The notes: generated from the letters alone by a model not told the origin. A stretch of 64,000 bases of DNA from Ketobacter sp. (GCF_003671495.1 NZ_RCHN01000023.1:62001-126000); one strand, 5' to 3'; counted from the stretch's first letter, positions 34,282 through 44,182 are shown. Numbers and translations are program-made.

Positions 34282-36201
34282 TTGTCCTTACCCCGATCCG
34301 ACCAAGTCAAACGTTCCCTTGCCACGCTGACCCTGCTGCAGATGGGGATTCGGGTGTCATTGGTGGTACTGGCGGTGACCATCCTCAGTTACTGGCATAT
34401 CGTGCGCACCCTGGAATCCCAGACCATCGACAAGCTGAGTAAATACATCGTGGAGCGGGCCCAGCGCGAAAGTGCGGTGTTCGAATTGGCGGAGTCCAGT
34501 CAGCAGGTATTGAAGGACATCTTTTTGCGCGCCTGGGAGCACGCCCGCGAATCCGCCCATGAGGATTACCCGAAGTACTTTGTGGCCGGAGACGATGGCG
34601 CCGTGCGCACCCGCCAGCAATGGTTCGCCGACGGTTTCACTGAGCAGGGTTTACCCACTGGTTCCATTTCCGGTTTTGTCAGCCCGTCAGCGCCGGTGGC
34701 GGAGGCGACGTTTCGGGCCCGCCTGGTACTGTCCTACCGGTTGCTGGAGCGCTACGGCGCCAGTTATCGCAACCAGTTCGCCAATCTCTACGTGCACATG
34801 CCGGAAAACGTGAATCTGGTGTACTGGCCCGGTTTTCCCTGGGGCCTGGAAGCGCAAGCGGATCTGGACATGACCGTGGAAGAGTGGATGTACATCGCCT
34901 TCCAGCAACACAACCCGCAACGGGAAACCCGCTGGACCGGGCTCTATTACGACCCCACCGCCAAAGACTGGATGGTATCCTGCGAGACGCCGGTGGACTG
35001 GCAGGGGCAGCACCTGGTGACCATCGGCCACGACATCCTGCTGATGAACCTGTTCAATCGCGTCTTCAGTGATCATCTGGCCGGCGCCTACAATTTCATC
35101 CTGCGGGCTGACGGTCGTATCATCGCCCACCCCAACAAGCAACCGGAATTGTATGCCGCCAAGGGTGAGCTGAACGTGCAGGATCTGCAGGACCCGGTGC
35201 TGGCAGACCTCTATCAACGCTTGCAGGAGCAGGCCCGACAACCGCACCAGTCCGACCCGATTTTCTATCATCCTGCCAGTGATGCCTTCATCGCCCATGC
35301 GCCCATCCAGGGGCCGGACTGGTGGTTTGTTACCGTCTACCCGAAAAGCCTGTTGTCCGACTCCGCGAAAAGTACGGCGCAGTTTATTCTGCTGCTGAGC
35401 GTGATTTCCCTGCTGGTGGAGCTGGTGATGCTCTATCTGGTGATGCGGCGTCAGGTGATCGAGCCGTTGTCCCATTTTGTGACGGCCTCCCGGCGTTTGG
35501 GGGAGGGAGCGTTCACCGCCAAGGACCGCCTGCCGATCCAGCGCCAGGATGAGATCGGATTGATGGCGCGCACCTTTCGTGCCATGGGGGAGCGCATTGC
35601 CAACTATCATCTGGATCTGGAACAGGCTGTGGAGGATCGAACCCGGCAATTGAAAACCATCACCAACCAGTTGCAGAAAGCCAATGCCGAGCTGGAACTG
35701 ATGACCTACACCGATGCTTTGACCCAGGTGGCCAACAAGCGGCGCTTCGACGACAGTCTGCAGCAGGAATGGAATCGGGCAGCCCGCAACCAGACGCCAT
35801 TGGGGTTGATGATTCTGGATATCGACTACTTCAAACGTTACAACGACACCTACGGTCATGTGCAGGGGGATGAATGCCTGCGTCAGGTGGCGGGTGCGGT
35901 AAAACAGTGGGCGAATCGTTCCGGTGAACTGGTGGCGCGCATCGGCGGCGAGGAATTTGCCGTACTGCAACCCAACGTTTCCGTCGAAGCCTTGAAAGCC
36001 TCGGCCCGTCATATTCTGGAGACCATTCGCGCTCTGTCGATTGAGCACAGCGACTCCGAAGTCAGCGACAGGGTCACGGTGAGTGTGGGCATCGCCATTT
36101 GCATTCCCGGGCCCGGCCAGTCTGCCATTGACCTGGTGACCGCAGCAGACGATGCGTTGTACCGGGCGAAAAGTCTGGGCCGGGACCGGCTTTCAGACTA
36201 G
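34282..36201 (+). CDS. Membrane diguanylate cyclase (Cache-like sensor, HAMP, GGDEF)
   Basis: From TTG 34282 the protein has 639 residues; a stop lies just upstream, and ATG 34342 is an alternative. One helix (about 22-42) is followed by a roughly 320-residue periplasmic region that resembles a double Cache sensor, a second helix (about 365-388), a HAMP linker (VIEPLSHFVTASRRLGEGAF), a coiled coil, and a GGDEF domain with the active GGEEF at residues 555-559 and D-x-x-F-K-R-Y. No RxxD inhibitory site is visible at the usual place before GGEEF. It should make c-di-GMP in response to an external ligand. It is separated from the ATP-grasp cluster by hairpins. Confidence 0.9.
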   Translation: MSLPRSDQVKRSLATLTLLQMGIRVSLVVLAVTILSYWHIVRTLESQTIDKLSKYIVERAQRESAVFELAESSQQVLKDIFLRAWEHARESAHEDYPKYFVAGDDGAVRTRQQWFADGFTEQGLPTGSISGFVSPSAPVAEATFRARLVLSYRLLERYGASYRNQFANLYVHMPENVNLVYWPGFPWGLEAQADLDMTVEEWMYIAFQQHNPQRETRWTGLYYDPTAKDWMVSCETPVDWQGQHLVTIGHDILLMNLFNRVFSDHLAGAYNFILRADGRIIAHPNKQPELYAAKGELNVQDLQDPVLADLYQRLQEQARQPHQSDPIFYHPASDAFIAHAPIQGPDWWFVTVYPKSLLSDSAKSTAQFILLLSVISLLVELVMLYLVMRRQVIEPLSHFVTASRRLGEGAFTAKDRLPIQRQDEIGLMARTFRAMGERIANYHLDLEQAVEDRTRQLKTITNQLQKANAELELMTYTDALTQVANKRRFDDSLQQEWNRAARNQTPLGLMILDIDYFKRYNDTYGHVQGDECLRQVAGAVKQWANRSGELVARIGGEEFAVLQPNVSVEALKASARHILETIRALSIEHSDSEVSDRVTVSVGIAICIPGPGQSAIDLVTAADDALYRAKSLGRDRLSD

Positions 36202-36258
36202 CCTCTTGTTTCGCCTTTTTTCCTGTGTCACATTAGCGGGCCGCAGTAGCACACAGGG

Positions 36259-36921
36259 ATGACAGCCACCATGAAGACCGGCGCAGTGAATGCAGATGCA
36301 GTGACAGCAGAGGAAAGGCTCCACATTCGAACCGCTCAGGCAGATGATGTGGGTTTGATCGCAGAGTTGATGTACAGCTCTGGCCCCGATATTTACGATT
36401 ACCTCTATCAGGAAAAGGCCCTCGATTTTTTACGCTATGAATTTGCCTCCGGCCGCGGCTTTGCCGGCCATCCCCACGTCACCGTGGCGGTGCGGGCTGG
36501 CGAAGTGGTGGGCACCGGTTGCTTCTATGGTCGGCGGGATTACGAGCGGCTGCTGAACGGCACCGTAAAAAACATGACCCGGTTCTTCGGCTATCTGGGG
36601 GTGGTGCCGGTGTTGTTTCGTTCCCGTCACCTGAAGAGCGTGATGCGGGCGCCGCGGCCCGGTGAGTTGTACCTGTCGAATTTCGGCGTCAGCCCGCAGC
36701 AGCGCAGCCAGGGCATCGGCTCGCAGATGATCCAGCACAAACTGCAACAGGCCCGGGAGCAGGGCTATGATCTGTTTGGCCTGGATGTGTCGGTGGCCAA
36801 CCCCCGTGGCCAGGCATTGTATTCGCGGCTGGGATTGCAGGTCACCCAGGAAAAAACCTTCTCCAATCCCCGGGCCGGTGTGAATCCGGCCCGCAAAATG
36901 GAACTGGCGTTGTTGCCCTGA
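36259..36921 (+). CDS. GNAT-family N-acetyltransferase
   Basis: The protein has 220 residues from ATG 36259, with ATG 36271 equally possible. The GNAT fold is evident: HIRTAQADDVGLIAELMYSS at the start, ELYLSNFGVSPQQRSQGIGSQMI as motif A (the Q-x-x-G-I-G acetyl-CoA loop), and LDVSVANPRGQALYSRLGLQV as motif B. The N-terminal 20 residues are extra. A hydrophobic stretch in the middle (YLGVVPVLFRSRHL) is common in GNATs of the SapC or RimJ-like type. Its substrate is unknown and it is monocistronic. Confidence 0.85.
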   Translation: MTATMKTGAVNADAVTAEERLHIRTAQADDVGLIAELMYSSGPDIYDYLYQEKALDFLRYEFASGRGFAGHPHVTVAVRAGEVVGTGCFYGRRDYERLLNGTVKNMTRFFGYLGVVPVLFRSRHLKSVMRAPRPGELYLSNFGVSPQQRSQGIGSQMIQHKLQQAREQGYDLFGLDVSVANPRGQALYSRLGLQVTQEKTFSNPRAGVNPARKMELALLP

Positions 36922-37142
36922 CGCAACGCCCTTGAATCCCGTCGTTACCAAACTAAACTTGTCAGCAGGTGGTCACTGTGCACAATAAGGGCTGCCTGGA
37001 TGGCGCTTTATGTGACAGGGACGGTTAACAGCATGTGTTCTTCTCTTCGGTAATTCCCTGTTTCAATATTCGCGTTCGATGTTTGCGCTGTCATTTCGAA
37101 TGCCCGCTTGGGCATGTCATGTTCGTTTGGATGGGGATACTC

Positions 37143-39890
37143 ATGAGAAAACTTTGTTACGCGCTGCTTGGCGGAGCCCTGTGGCTTGCCCACAGTTTTG
37201 CCTTGGCCGCAGCCAGTGGATACTGCGATGCCAATGGCCGCAACAGTTACTACTTCTGGCAGAACAGCATGACCATTGGGGACACGGTGATCAGCACCGG
37301 CAACAATGGTGGATACCAATTTACTCCGGATGCCGGCATCACGCTGCAACCGGGCGCAAACCAGATCCAGTTGAATCCCGGATATCGTTTTTATAACTAC
37401 ACAGTGTACTGGCGTGGCTGGCTGGATCTGAACGGTGACCTTCAGTTCAGTGCCGACGAACAGCTGTTCCAGGCCTCTTCCCGCGGCGCCCTGACGGTGA
37501 CGGCCACGCTGCCGGAAACGCTGACACTGGCGTCCTCCACCCTGCGCATCAGCATGAAGTACGGCAGCTATCCCGCTCCCTGCGAAATCTATTCCTACGG
37601 TGAAACGGAAGATCTGGTGGTGCAACTGCCGGTGGCGGACAGCCCGGCGTTGACCGATGCCTATCACCTGCAACTGGGCAGCGATTTTACCGTGCAGCGC
37701 AGCGGTGCCATCGGCGATGACCTCCGCTGGGTGGTGGAGAAGAACGGTGCCGTGGTGCTGCAGCGCATGGCCGCCAGCGAATTGGAGTATCGGTATTTTG
37801 CCAACAGCAGCGGTGCGGATTTCCGCTTATGGCTGGAGCAGGATGTGGCGGGCGACCAGCAGCGGGTGTCCAACGTAGTGGCCTACACGCCGGGCACCAC
37901 CGATCGCTATGCCCTGCACCTGAGTGAAGGCTACCAGCTGCATCGCTCCGGGGGCCTGGGGGAAGCGGGCAATCTCACCTGGGTGATCGAAATGGATGGC
38001 GAGGTGGTGCTGGAGCGTCTGGCCACCGAAGAGCTGAGCTATGTCTATTACCGCAACTGGGCCGGCACCCGTTTCCGGGTCTGGCTCAAGCAGTTTATCA
38101 ACGGTCAGTATGAGGTGGTGTCCAACACTCTGGAATATCAGCCGAACCAAACCGAATTCACCCTGACCCTGGACCAGAAATACAAACTGACCCGCAATGG
38201 CCAGCCCGGCGATGCGGTGCGCTGGATCGTGGAGCAGGATGGCCTGGTGATCGTGGATCGGGATGCCGCTGCGGAACTGGAATACCGCTTTATCGAATCC
38301 ATTCCCGGCGCCCGTTACCGCCTGTGGCTGCAGATGAACATCGATGGCCAGGATCGGGTGGTGTCCAATGTGATCGAATACGATGAACCCACCACCTACC
38401 CCTATCAACTGGCATTGGGCCCGAATTATCAGGTGACCCGCAGCGGGAGCACCGGCGAACCACTCACCTGGGTGGTGGTGAAGGATGGCAGCAAGGTGCT
38501 GGAAAGCAATGCCAGCAATGGTTTGTCCTTCCTCTATTCCGGCAATACCCAGGGCAGTTATCTGGAGCTGTATCTGCACCAACGCCTGGACGGTTACGAA
38601 CAACGGGTCTCCAATATCATTCGCTATGAGGTGAAGGATTTCGGCTACAGCCTGAATCTGGGGCCGGACTATCAACTGCAGCGCACGGGTCAATTGGGTG
38701 AGCCTTTGTACTGGGTGATCGAAGAAAACGGTAACCGGGTCTTGCAGCAGGATGCTTCCCAAAGCCTGAACTTCACTTATCCCGGCAATACACCGGGGGC
38801 CGCCTATCGGGCCTGGTTGGGCATGGAGGTGGACGCCACCTTCCGTCCGGTGTCGAGCCCTGTGTACTATCAGGTGCAGGAACCACAACCGCCCCAGCCA
38901 CCGTTCACCATTGCACTCGGCACCGATTATGTGGTGACCCGGGACGGTGGCCTGGGTGATCCCCTGCGTTGGGTGGTCACAGAGAACGGCATGCTGGTGT
39001 GGTCGCAGCCGGCAGCTGAAACAATGCAGTTCCAGTACCCGGATCATCAACCCCATGCCCAGTACCGGGTATGGCTGGAAGATGAGATGAGTGGCGAGGT
39101 GCTGTCCAATGAGGTGGCGTACGAGTATGTGGTCGCCAGCACCTTCCAATTGACCCTGATGCAAGACTATTCCGTGGAACGCAGCGGACCGGTGGGAGAG
39201 GGGCTGGAGGAACCATTGGAATGGGTGCTGCTGGAAAATGGCATGGAGCGCTGGCGCGAGGATGCCAGCCAGCAGCCGGGGTTCTATTTCCATGACTACA
39301 TTCCGGGCAGCCAGTATCAGCTGTGGCTGGTCTCCATGGCCACTCAGGCGGTGGTGTCTGAGGTGCTCACCTTCACCTATGTGTTGCCCGGCGCGGAATA
39401 CAGCCTGACCCTGGACGAGGCCGCCTACCAGGTCACCCGCAGCGGACAGTTGGGAGAACCCCTGAGTTGGATCGTGGAAGAAAACGGGGTGGTGGTGAAT
39501 GACTTTGACGCCGGCGGCGCACTGGATTTTGTGTACCAGAATCCCATTCAGGGGGCTCACTACCGCATCTGGCTGGTGCGGGCAGGGGAGGTCAAGCCGG
39601 TGTCGAATATCATTGAATACGATGCCGATGCGGCAACCCACGAGTTCAGCATCAGCCTGAACAGCGATGGCACCATCACCCGCAGCGGGTCAGTGGGGGA
39701 TCAACTGGATCTGGTGTTCCTGCAGAACGGGCAGATCGTGGCCGGGATGGACGCGTCCCAGAGCCTGGTGTTGGCGTTCCCGTTTGTGAGCAGTGGCGCA
39801 TACGAGGCTTATCTGATTGCCTGGGGTGGTGAAGAGGGAGGTGAGGAAGGTTCGCCGGTTTCCAATACCCTGCAGATCAACGTGCCCTGA
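37143..39890 (+). CDS. Secreted GEVED-domain protein with nine roughly 80-residue repeats
   Basis: I chose ATG 37143 (915 residues), which begins a good signal peptide (MRKLCYALLGGALWLAHSFALA). Residues about 30-165 match a GEVED-type beta domain (WRGWLDLNGDLQFSADEQLF and the closing GETEDLVVQL). From about 175 to the end there are nine repeats of some 75-85 residues, each with Y-x-L-x-L, a R-S/T/N-G pair, GEPLxWVVEENG, YRxWL and VSN-x-(I/V)-x-Y. The periodicity is strong by eye. Such architecture suits an extracellular stalk or adhesin. No sortase, PEP-CTERM or type-I secretion signal is obvious. A terminator follows the stop. Confidence 0.85.
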   Translation: MRKLCYALLGGALWLAHSFALAAASGYCDANGRNSYYFWQNSMTIGDTVISTGNNGGYQFTPDAGITLQPGANQIQLNPGYRFYNYTVYWRGWLDLNGDLQFSADEQLFQASSRGALTVTATLPETLTLASSTLRISMKYGSYPAPCEIYSYGETEDLVVQLPVADSPALTDAYHLQLGSDFTVQRSGAIGDDLRWVVEKNGAVVLQRMAASELEYRYFANSSGADFRLWLEQDVAGDQQRVSNVVAYTPGTTDRYALHLSEGYQLHRSGGLGEAGNLTWVIEMDGEVVLERLATEELSYVYYRNWAGTRFRVWLKQFINGQYEVVSNTLEYQPNQTEFTLTLDQKYKLTRNGQPGDAVRWIVEQDGLVIVDRDAAAELEYRFIESIPGARYRLWLQMNIDGQDRVVSNVIEYDEPTTYPYQLALGPNYQVTRSGSTGEPLTWVVVKDGSKVLESNASNGLSFLYSGNTQGSYLELYLHQRLDGYEQRVSNIIRYEVKDFGYSLNLGPDYQLQRTGQLGEPLYWVIEENGNRVLQQDASQSLNFTYPGNTPGAAYRAWLGMEVDATFRPVSSPVYYQVQEPQPPQPPFTIALGTDYVVTRDGGLGDPLRWVVTENGMLVWSQPAAETMQFQYPDHQPHAQYRVWLEDEMSGEVLSNEVAYEYVVASTFQLTLMQDYSVERSGPVGEGLEEPLEWVLLENGMERWREDASQQPGFYFHDYIPGSQYQLWLVSMATQAVVSEVLTFTYVLPGAEYSLTLDEAAYQVTRSGQLGEPLSWIVEENGVVVNDFDAGGALDFVYQNPIQGAHYRIWLVRAGEVKPVSNIIEYDADAATHEFSISLNSDGTITRSGSVGDQLDLVFLQNGQIVAGMDASQSLVLAFPFVSSGAYEAYLIAWGGEEGGEEGSPVSNTLQINVP

Positions 39891-39917
39891 TCGGGGATCG
39901 TTGCCACGACAAGGGAA

Positions 39918-39941
39918 GGGGGCATTACTGCCCCCTTTTTT
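39918..39941 (+). terminator. Intrinsic terminator after the repeat protein gene
   Basis: GGGGGCA and TGCCCCC form a 7-bp stem around a 4-base loop, followed by six T residues. It is a textbook rho-independent terminator, 28 bases after the stop at 39890. Confidence 0.92.
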
Positions 39942-39974
39942 CTGAGCCCGGTTTTGTGCTGCTAACGCATCCGC

Positions 39975-42362
39975 TCAGAGGGTTTTCATGTATTCGATCA
40001 ACGCCAGGCGTTCCTGGTCACTCAACACTTCGGTGAAGTCGTGGCCTTCGTTGCCGCGGCTAAACTCGTGGGTGTTGACGATGCGTCGCGCTTCCAGGTC
40101 TTTCTGGGTTAACGGCGGCATGGCCTGGTAGGCGAGCCAGAACTTGTCGCCCAGGGCGTTGGCCAGCCAGCTCAGCATTTTGTCGAAGACATTGGTGGGA
40201 TTGCAGCTCCATTTCTCGGTGCCCGGCTGACAGGGGATCTCGGTATAGCGCCAGCCCAGGTTATCCAGGTCATAGGCCGCCAGACTGGAATCCAGGCCTG
40301 CGTTCAGGCCGGGGGCGACCGGCTCGGTCAGGGGCGGTTGCCAGATGTTGGGGCGGTCCGCCGGTTTCAACACCGCCCACACCGTGGGCACACTGCCGTT
40401 GTGGAAGAACGGCGCTGCCGCCCAGACCCCGTACAGTGAGGGTGCGTTGTAGCCGATCATGTCGTCCCAGCGGTTGGGGCCTTCCAGGCGCTGGCCACCC
40501 CCGGCCAGGTCGTTGCGCAACCGTTCCAGGGTCTGGCCGGGCCGTCCCTGTCCTTCCCGGGTCCATTCCGGGTGCAGTTCATCATAGGCCCACCAGGAGG
40601 TGTTCCAGGCCACTTTCATGGGCTCCGACATGACATTGGTGCGTTCCGGGTCGGTGCGGATGGTCTCCAGGGGGGTGTTGACCCCGGCAATGCCCTTCAG
40701 CCGGGGGGCCGGCAACATGCTGGGGTCGGCGGCGTAGCGGGGCGAGTACACCCCATGGCAGCTGGCGCAGGAGCCGTTGCCCGCCGGCTTGGGAATATGG
40801 CTGTTGCTGCCGTTGGACCACAGGTCACGACTGTGGAACAACACCGCTCCGGCTTCCGCCAGTGGCAGGTCGATCAGCTCAGGGTAGGGGAACGGGGGCG
40901 GCGCCAGGGAATTCATAAAGGCGTCCACGTTCTCGAAGGTGGGTTCCAGTGCGCGCCGCTCCTCACCACTCAACATAAAGGTGGCCATTTCCAGTGCCAT
41001 GGTGGAACGCACGTTGTCGGAAGACAGCAGGCCATGGAACAGGCGGGTCATCCAGGCCCGGCTCCACCAGTTGGGGGTTTTCACCTGGCCCTCGGAGCCG
41101 TGGGAGGGGAACAGTTCCAAGCCCAGACGCAGCTGCAGGGTTTCGGCGTCAAAGCCCACGAACAAGGCATCAATCACGCCCAGGGCGTTGGAGACCCCGG
41201 CATTGGTACCGAAGGGGAAAGGCACCACCGCCGGTATGCCCGCCAGTACCTTGGCGTTGTCATTGACGAACACGCCGATGTCAAAATAGTTGCTGCCCCG
41301 GCCCCAGTGGAACTGCTGGCCCTCGGCGTCGGTGCCGAGGCGGGAATCGTGGCAGAAGGAACAGCCCACGGTGAGTTCTCCGGTGTATTTGCCCTCCAGG
41401 TTCTTCACCATGGTGAGCCCCATGGGCAGCTGGCCGCTGCCGCCGTCGGTGAGATTGGGGGCTTCCCCTTCCAGGGGGTAGGGATTGCGGAACTCCGCGG
41501 CGAACAGTCCATAGCGTTTCAGGACTTCCTCATCAAAGTTGGCCGGTCGCTCCTCCAGGCCCCAGGCCTTCCACAGTTTGCGATAGGTGCGGGGGGTGAA
41601 CAGGTGCAGCCCGGCCATGAAATAGGATGTGCTCTCGAGAAACGCTTGGCCAGCGGCCACCTGTGCCCGCCATTCGCCGCAGGTGGCGGCTTTCTGCAGG
41701 GGGTTGGGTTTATAGGGGGGCAGCGGATTGTGTACGTCTATCCAGTAGGCGTTGAACTGCACCGCGGTGCCGGGCTGATTAATGCCTTCCACCACCAGGC
41801 TGCGGGGGTCCAGGGGCACGGGGGTGGCATCCGGTTGGCCTGCGCAGCCGGCCACGATGGCCGGTTGTTTCTGCCCCAGCTCCAGCAGAGGCAAGGGTTC
41901 AGCGGCCAGGGGCGTGGTGGCCGCGCGGTCTTCCCCACTGTCGGTGCAGGATTCCGGGTCCTCCCAACAGCCGAACAGGTAGGCCACGTCGTCATAGATG
42001 GCACTGCTGTAAGGCCAGGTTTTGCCACCGCTGTGGGGCTCCGCCGGGTCTGCATTTTCCACCAGCAGCGGGTTCAGGGTGATGCCACCGCCCAGGGTCT
42101 GCCAGGCCTGATAGAAATTGTCATAGTGTTGGCTGGCGTCGGTGGAGAGGAGGAAGCCGTCGCCTTCTTCGGTGTCCGCCAGTCCGCCGGGAATGTGGCA
42201 GGTACTGCAGAAAGTGAGGTTGGATTGAACGCGCTCGGTGAAGAACGCCTGATCGTCAAAGGTTTCGGTGCCGGTACCGGGCTCTTCCTCTTCCGCCCCG
42301 CCACAGGCGCCCAGCACCAGACTGCCAAGGGTGAACAGAATCAGTTTAGAGATGGGGGTCAT
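39975..42362 (-). CDS. Multiheme c-type lipoprotein, RoxA-like
   Basis: I chose ATG 42362 (795 residues); the upstream start at 42404 would put charged residues before the signal. The lipobox is LGAC. Three CxxCH sites appear: CSTCH (Cys52), CSFCH (about Cys333) and CASCH (about Cys531). The segment YNAPSLYGVWAAAPFFHNGSVPTVWAVLKP is close to the terminal motif of RoxA/RoxB rubber dioxygenases and diheme peroxidases. RoxA has two hemes; the N-terminal third heme site and the lipid anchor are additions. Its role could be oxidative cleavage of a polyisoprenoid or lipid at the outer membrane, but it may be only a redox cytochrome. Confidence 0.75.
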   Translation of the reverse strand: MTPISKLILFTLGSLVLGACGGAEEEEPGTGTETFDDQAFFTERVQSNLTFCSTCHIPGGLADTEEGDGFLLSTDASQHYDNFYQAWQTLGGGITLNPLLVENADPAEPHSGGKTWPYSSAIYDDVAYLFGCWEDPESCTDSGEDRAATTPLAAEPLPLLELGQKQPAIVAGCAGQPDATPVPLDPRSLVVEGINQPGTAVQFNAYWIDVHNPLPPYKPNPLQKAATCGEWRAQVAAGQAFLESTSYFMAGLHLFTPRTYRKLWKAWGLEERPANFDEEVLKRYGLFAAEFRNPYPLEGEAPNLTDGGSGQLPMGLTMVKNLEGKYTGELTVGCSFCHDSRLGTDAEGQQFHWGRGSNYFDIGVFVNDNAKVLAGIPAVVPFPFGTNAGVSNALGVIDALFVGFDAETLQLRLGLELFPSHGSEGQVKTPNWWSRAWMTRLFHGLLSSDNVRSTMALEMATFMLSGEERRALEPTFENVDAFMNSLAPPPFPYPELIDLPLAEAGAVLFHSRDLWSNGSNSHIPKPAGNGSCASCHGVYSPRYAADPSMLPAPRLKGIAGVNTPLETIRTDPERTNVMSEPMKVAWNTSWWAYDELHPEWTREGQGRPGQTLERLRNDLAGGGQRLEGPNRWDDMIGYNAPSLYGVWAAAPFFHNGSVPTVWAVLKPADRPNIWQPPLTEPVAPGLNAGLDSSLAAYDLDNLGWRYTEIPCQPGTEKWSCNPTNVFDKMLSWLANALGDKFWLAYQAMPPLTQKDLEARRIVNTHEFSRGNEGHDFTEVLSDQERLALIEYMKTL

Positions 42363-42539
42363 GGTTGTTCTCCGTGGTGATAGTAATGTTCGGCACACAA
42401 ACACCGGTCACAGGAGACAACCCACACACCTTTCAGGGCAGAACCGAATTGAACCTCTCAGTCATGCCGTTGCCAACAAAGCGTGACTGATTGGTCACGA
42501 ATCCTCGCACAGAGTTTTGGGGGAGTGAAGGAGGCGCAC

Positions 42540-43493
42540 TTAATCGCTGGCGTGATTGGTCAGCCGCCGTTGCAGCATGCGTTGCATGGGGAGGGGATCT
42601 TTCTGGGCGACTGCTTTGTTGGCGGGGGAGTGCCAGGACAGCAGGCGGGAAATCCAGAAGCGCAGGGCGGCGTAAATGAGCATCCGTGGCCACAGTTGCT
42701 GCTCGGCGGAGGTAAAGGGCCGGTGCTGCTGGTAGGTGTCCAGCACGGCCTGGTAGCGCCGGGGTTCCAGGTTGCCGTCGGGGTCGCTGCACCAGTCGTT
42801 CACCAGCACCGCCAGGTCATAGATGAAGCTGTCGTCACAGGCGTTGTAGAAATCAATGATGCCGGTGAGCCGGTCCCCGTCAAACAGGGCGTTATCGTGG
42901 AACAGGTCATGGTGGTTGATGCCGGTGGGCAGTGCGTCGATTTGAGGTTGGTGCAGGCGCCAATCCGCCACCTGTTGCAGCAGCAGGGATTTCTGTTCGG
43001 GGGAGAGAAACGGCTGCAGGGTCTGTACCGCAGCATCGCGCCAGGCAGCGCCGCGGTCGTTTACCCGGTGCTGGTGGAAGCCCGGAGAGGACAGGTGCAT
43101 GCGCGCCATGGCTGCGGCGATGGCCCGGCATTGGGCCAGGTTGGGCGTGGTGGGGTGGCGGCCGCTGAAGCAGGGTACCAGGATGGCGGGCTTGCCTGCC
43201 AGCTGCAGAACGGCCTCTCCCTGATCATTGCGGTAGGGCGCCGGCACCGGCAGGCCGGCCTCGGACAAAAAACGGGTGAGGGCGACAAAATAGGGCAGCT
43301 CGCTGCGGGGCATCTGCTCAAACAGGGTCAGCACCAGGCGGCACTTGGCACCGGCCTGATCTTCGGCGCTGACAAAATAATTGGTGTTCTCGATGCCGGC
43401 ATGGGTGGCCTCCAGGCTATGCAGCCGCACAAAGCCGAAGGCCGCAATAAACTTGGCCGTCTGGTCCTGACTCAGGGGTGTGTAGACGGCCAT
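42540..43493 (-). CDS. thrB: Homoserine kinase, type II
   Basis: The protein has 317 residues and belongs to the APH-fold ThrB family rather than the GHMP kinases. NHHDLFHDNALFDGDRLTGIIDFYNACDD holds the catalytic HxDLxxxN motif and the metal-binding Asp of the IDF motif; AGIENTNYFV lies in the nucleotide-loop. It phosphorylates homoserine in threonine synthesis. It is preceded, 4 bases away, by a DUF2782 gene, an arrangement usual in pseudomonad-like bacteria. This is a core gene and gives a taxonomic hint to Gammaproteobacteria of that group. Confidence 0.94.
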   Translation of the reverse strand: MAVYTPLSQDQTAKFIAAFGFVRLHSLEATHAGIENTNYFVSAEDQAGAKCRLVLTLFEQMPRSELPYFVALTRFLSEAGLPVPAPYRNDQGEAVLQLAGKPAILVPCFSGRHPTTPNLAQCRAIAAAMARMHLSSPGFHQHRVNDRGAAWRDAAVQTLQPFLSPEQKSLLLQQVADWRLHQPQIDALPTGINHHDLFHDNALFDGDRLTGIIDFYNACDDSFIYDLAVLVNDWCSDPDGNLEPRRYQAVLDTYQQHRPFTSAEQQLWPRMLIYAALRFWISRLLSWHSPANKAVAQKDPLPMQRMLQRRLTNHASD

Positions 43494-43497
43494 GGGC

Positions 43498-43788
43498 TCA
43501 CCAGGACATCAGCACCCACTCCGGCACCAGAATGCGGTCCGCCGCATCGCGGATGAAGGTGCCGTCGCCGTTGGTGTCCACCAGATGGTAGGGAGGGGCA
43601 TTTTTGGGCACGACCTTTATGCCATACACTTTGCCGTTGATCTGGTAGATGTTCAGGGTCTTGTCACCGTCTTCCACAATGGTGATCTGGGGCTCGGGGG
43701 CAATGGCCTCTTCCCCTTCTCTGGGCTCCACCCGGGCTTGCAGGGGCATGGACGACAGCATCAGGCAGAAGACAAGCAGCTTTCTCAT
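43498..43788 (-). CDS. DUF2782 small secreted protein
   Basis: The protein has 96 residues with a signal peptide (MRKLLVFCLMLSSMPLQA). The mature part contains EPQITIVEDGDKTLNIYQINGKVYGIKVVPKNAPPYHLVD, which is the DUF2782 signature, a small beta-strand domain. It is the upstream partner of thrB in one operon and is often found so. The function is unknown; conservation suggests an envelope role. The start is well defined by the signal peptide. Confidence 0.9.
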   Translation of the reverse strand: MRKLLVFCLMLSSMPLQARVEPREGEEAIAPEPQITIVEDGDKTLNIYQINGKVYGIKVVPKNAPPYHLVDTNGDGTFIRDAADRILVPEWVLMSW

Positions 43789-44182
43789 AGGGTTCCGGTA
43801 TCCACAGGCGGTTTAATCAGCGGGTTCAAAAAGGGTTATTTCACAGTAGTTTATAGTGCAATTGCTCACCATACAAAGACCCACTGAAACCAAACCAATC
43901 TTTTATTATGCAGAAATCATGTGAAAAACTTGCTACGCTAGAAAGACTGTCTGGTAAACAGTCAGGAATGGAGTGTTTCCTTTAAGCGGCGTACGGGCCT
44001 GGTCAAAACCCTGACTGTGACCGCCGCGTCTGGATTTAATGCTGCTGAATCAAAGGCTTATAATGCAAATAATGAGCGTTTGGTTTAAGTGGTATCGTGA
44101 AGTATGACTTTATGGTTAAATTATCGCCCTCATTTTCAGCATGACAGAGGGCGGTCATTCGCCTTTAACAAAGGTCAGCCGT
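43789..44182. other. Divergent intergenic region upstream of thrB operon and panP
   Basis: The 394 bases are AT-richer than the neighbours and carry both promoters. An inverted repeat (GACTGT-N7-ACAGTC, 43945-43963) stands in the middle and could be an operator or part of a leader hairpin. I see no gene; an ATG-led extension of panP from 44141 has no ribosome site. Confidence 0.5.

Noticed and set aside
37827..39641. Long antisense open frame (604 codons) opposite the repeat protein
   Set aside because: Its internal periodicity simply mirrors the repeats of the real gene on the plus strand.
40572..42380. Plus-strand open frame (602 codons) opposite the RoxA-like gene
   Set aside because: Gly/Val/His/Gln-rich shadow; the minus strand has a signal peptide, a lipobox and three heme motifs.
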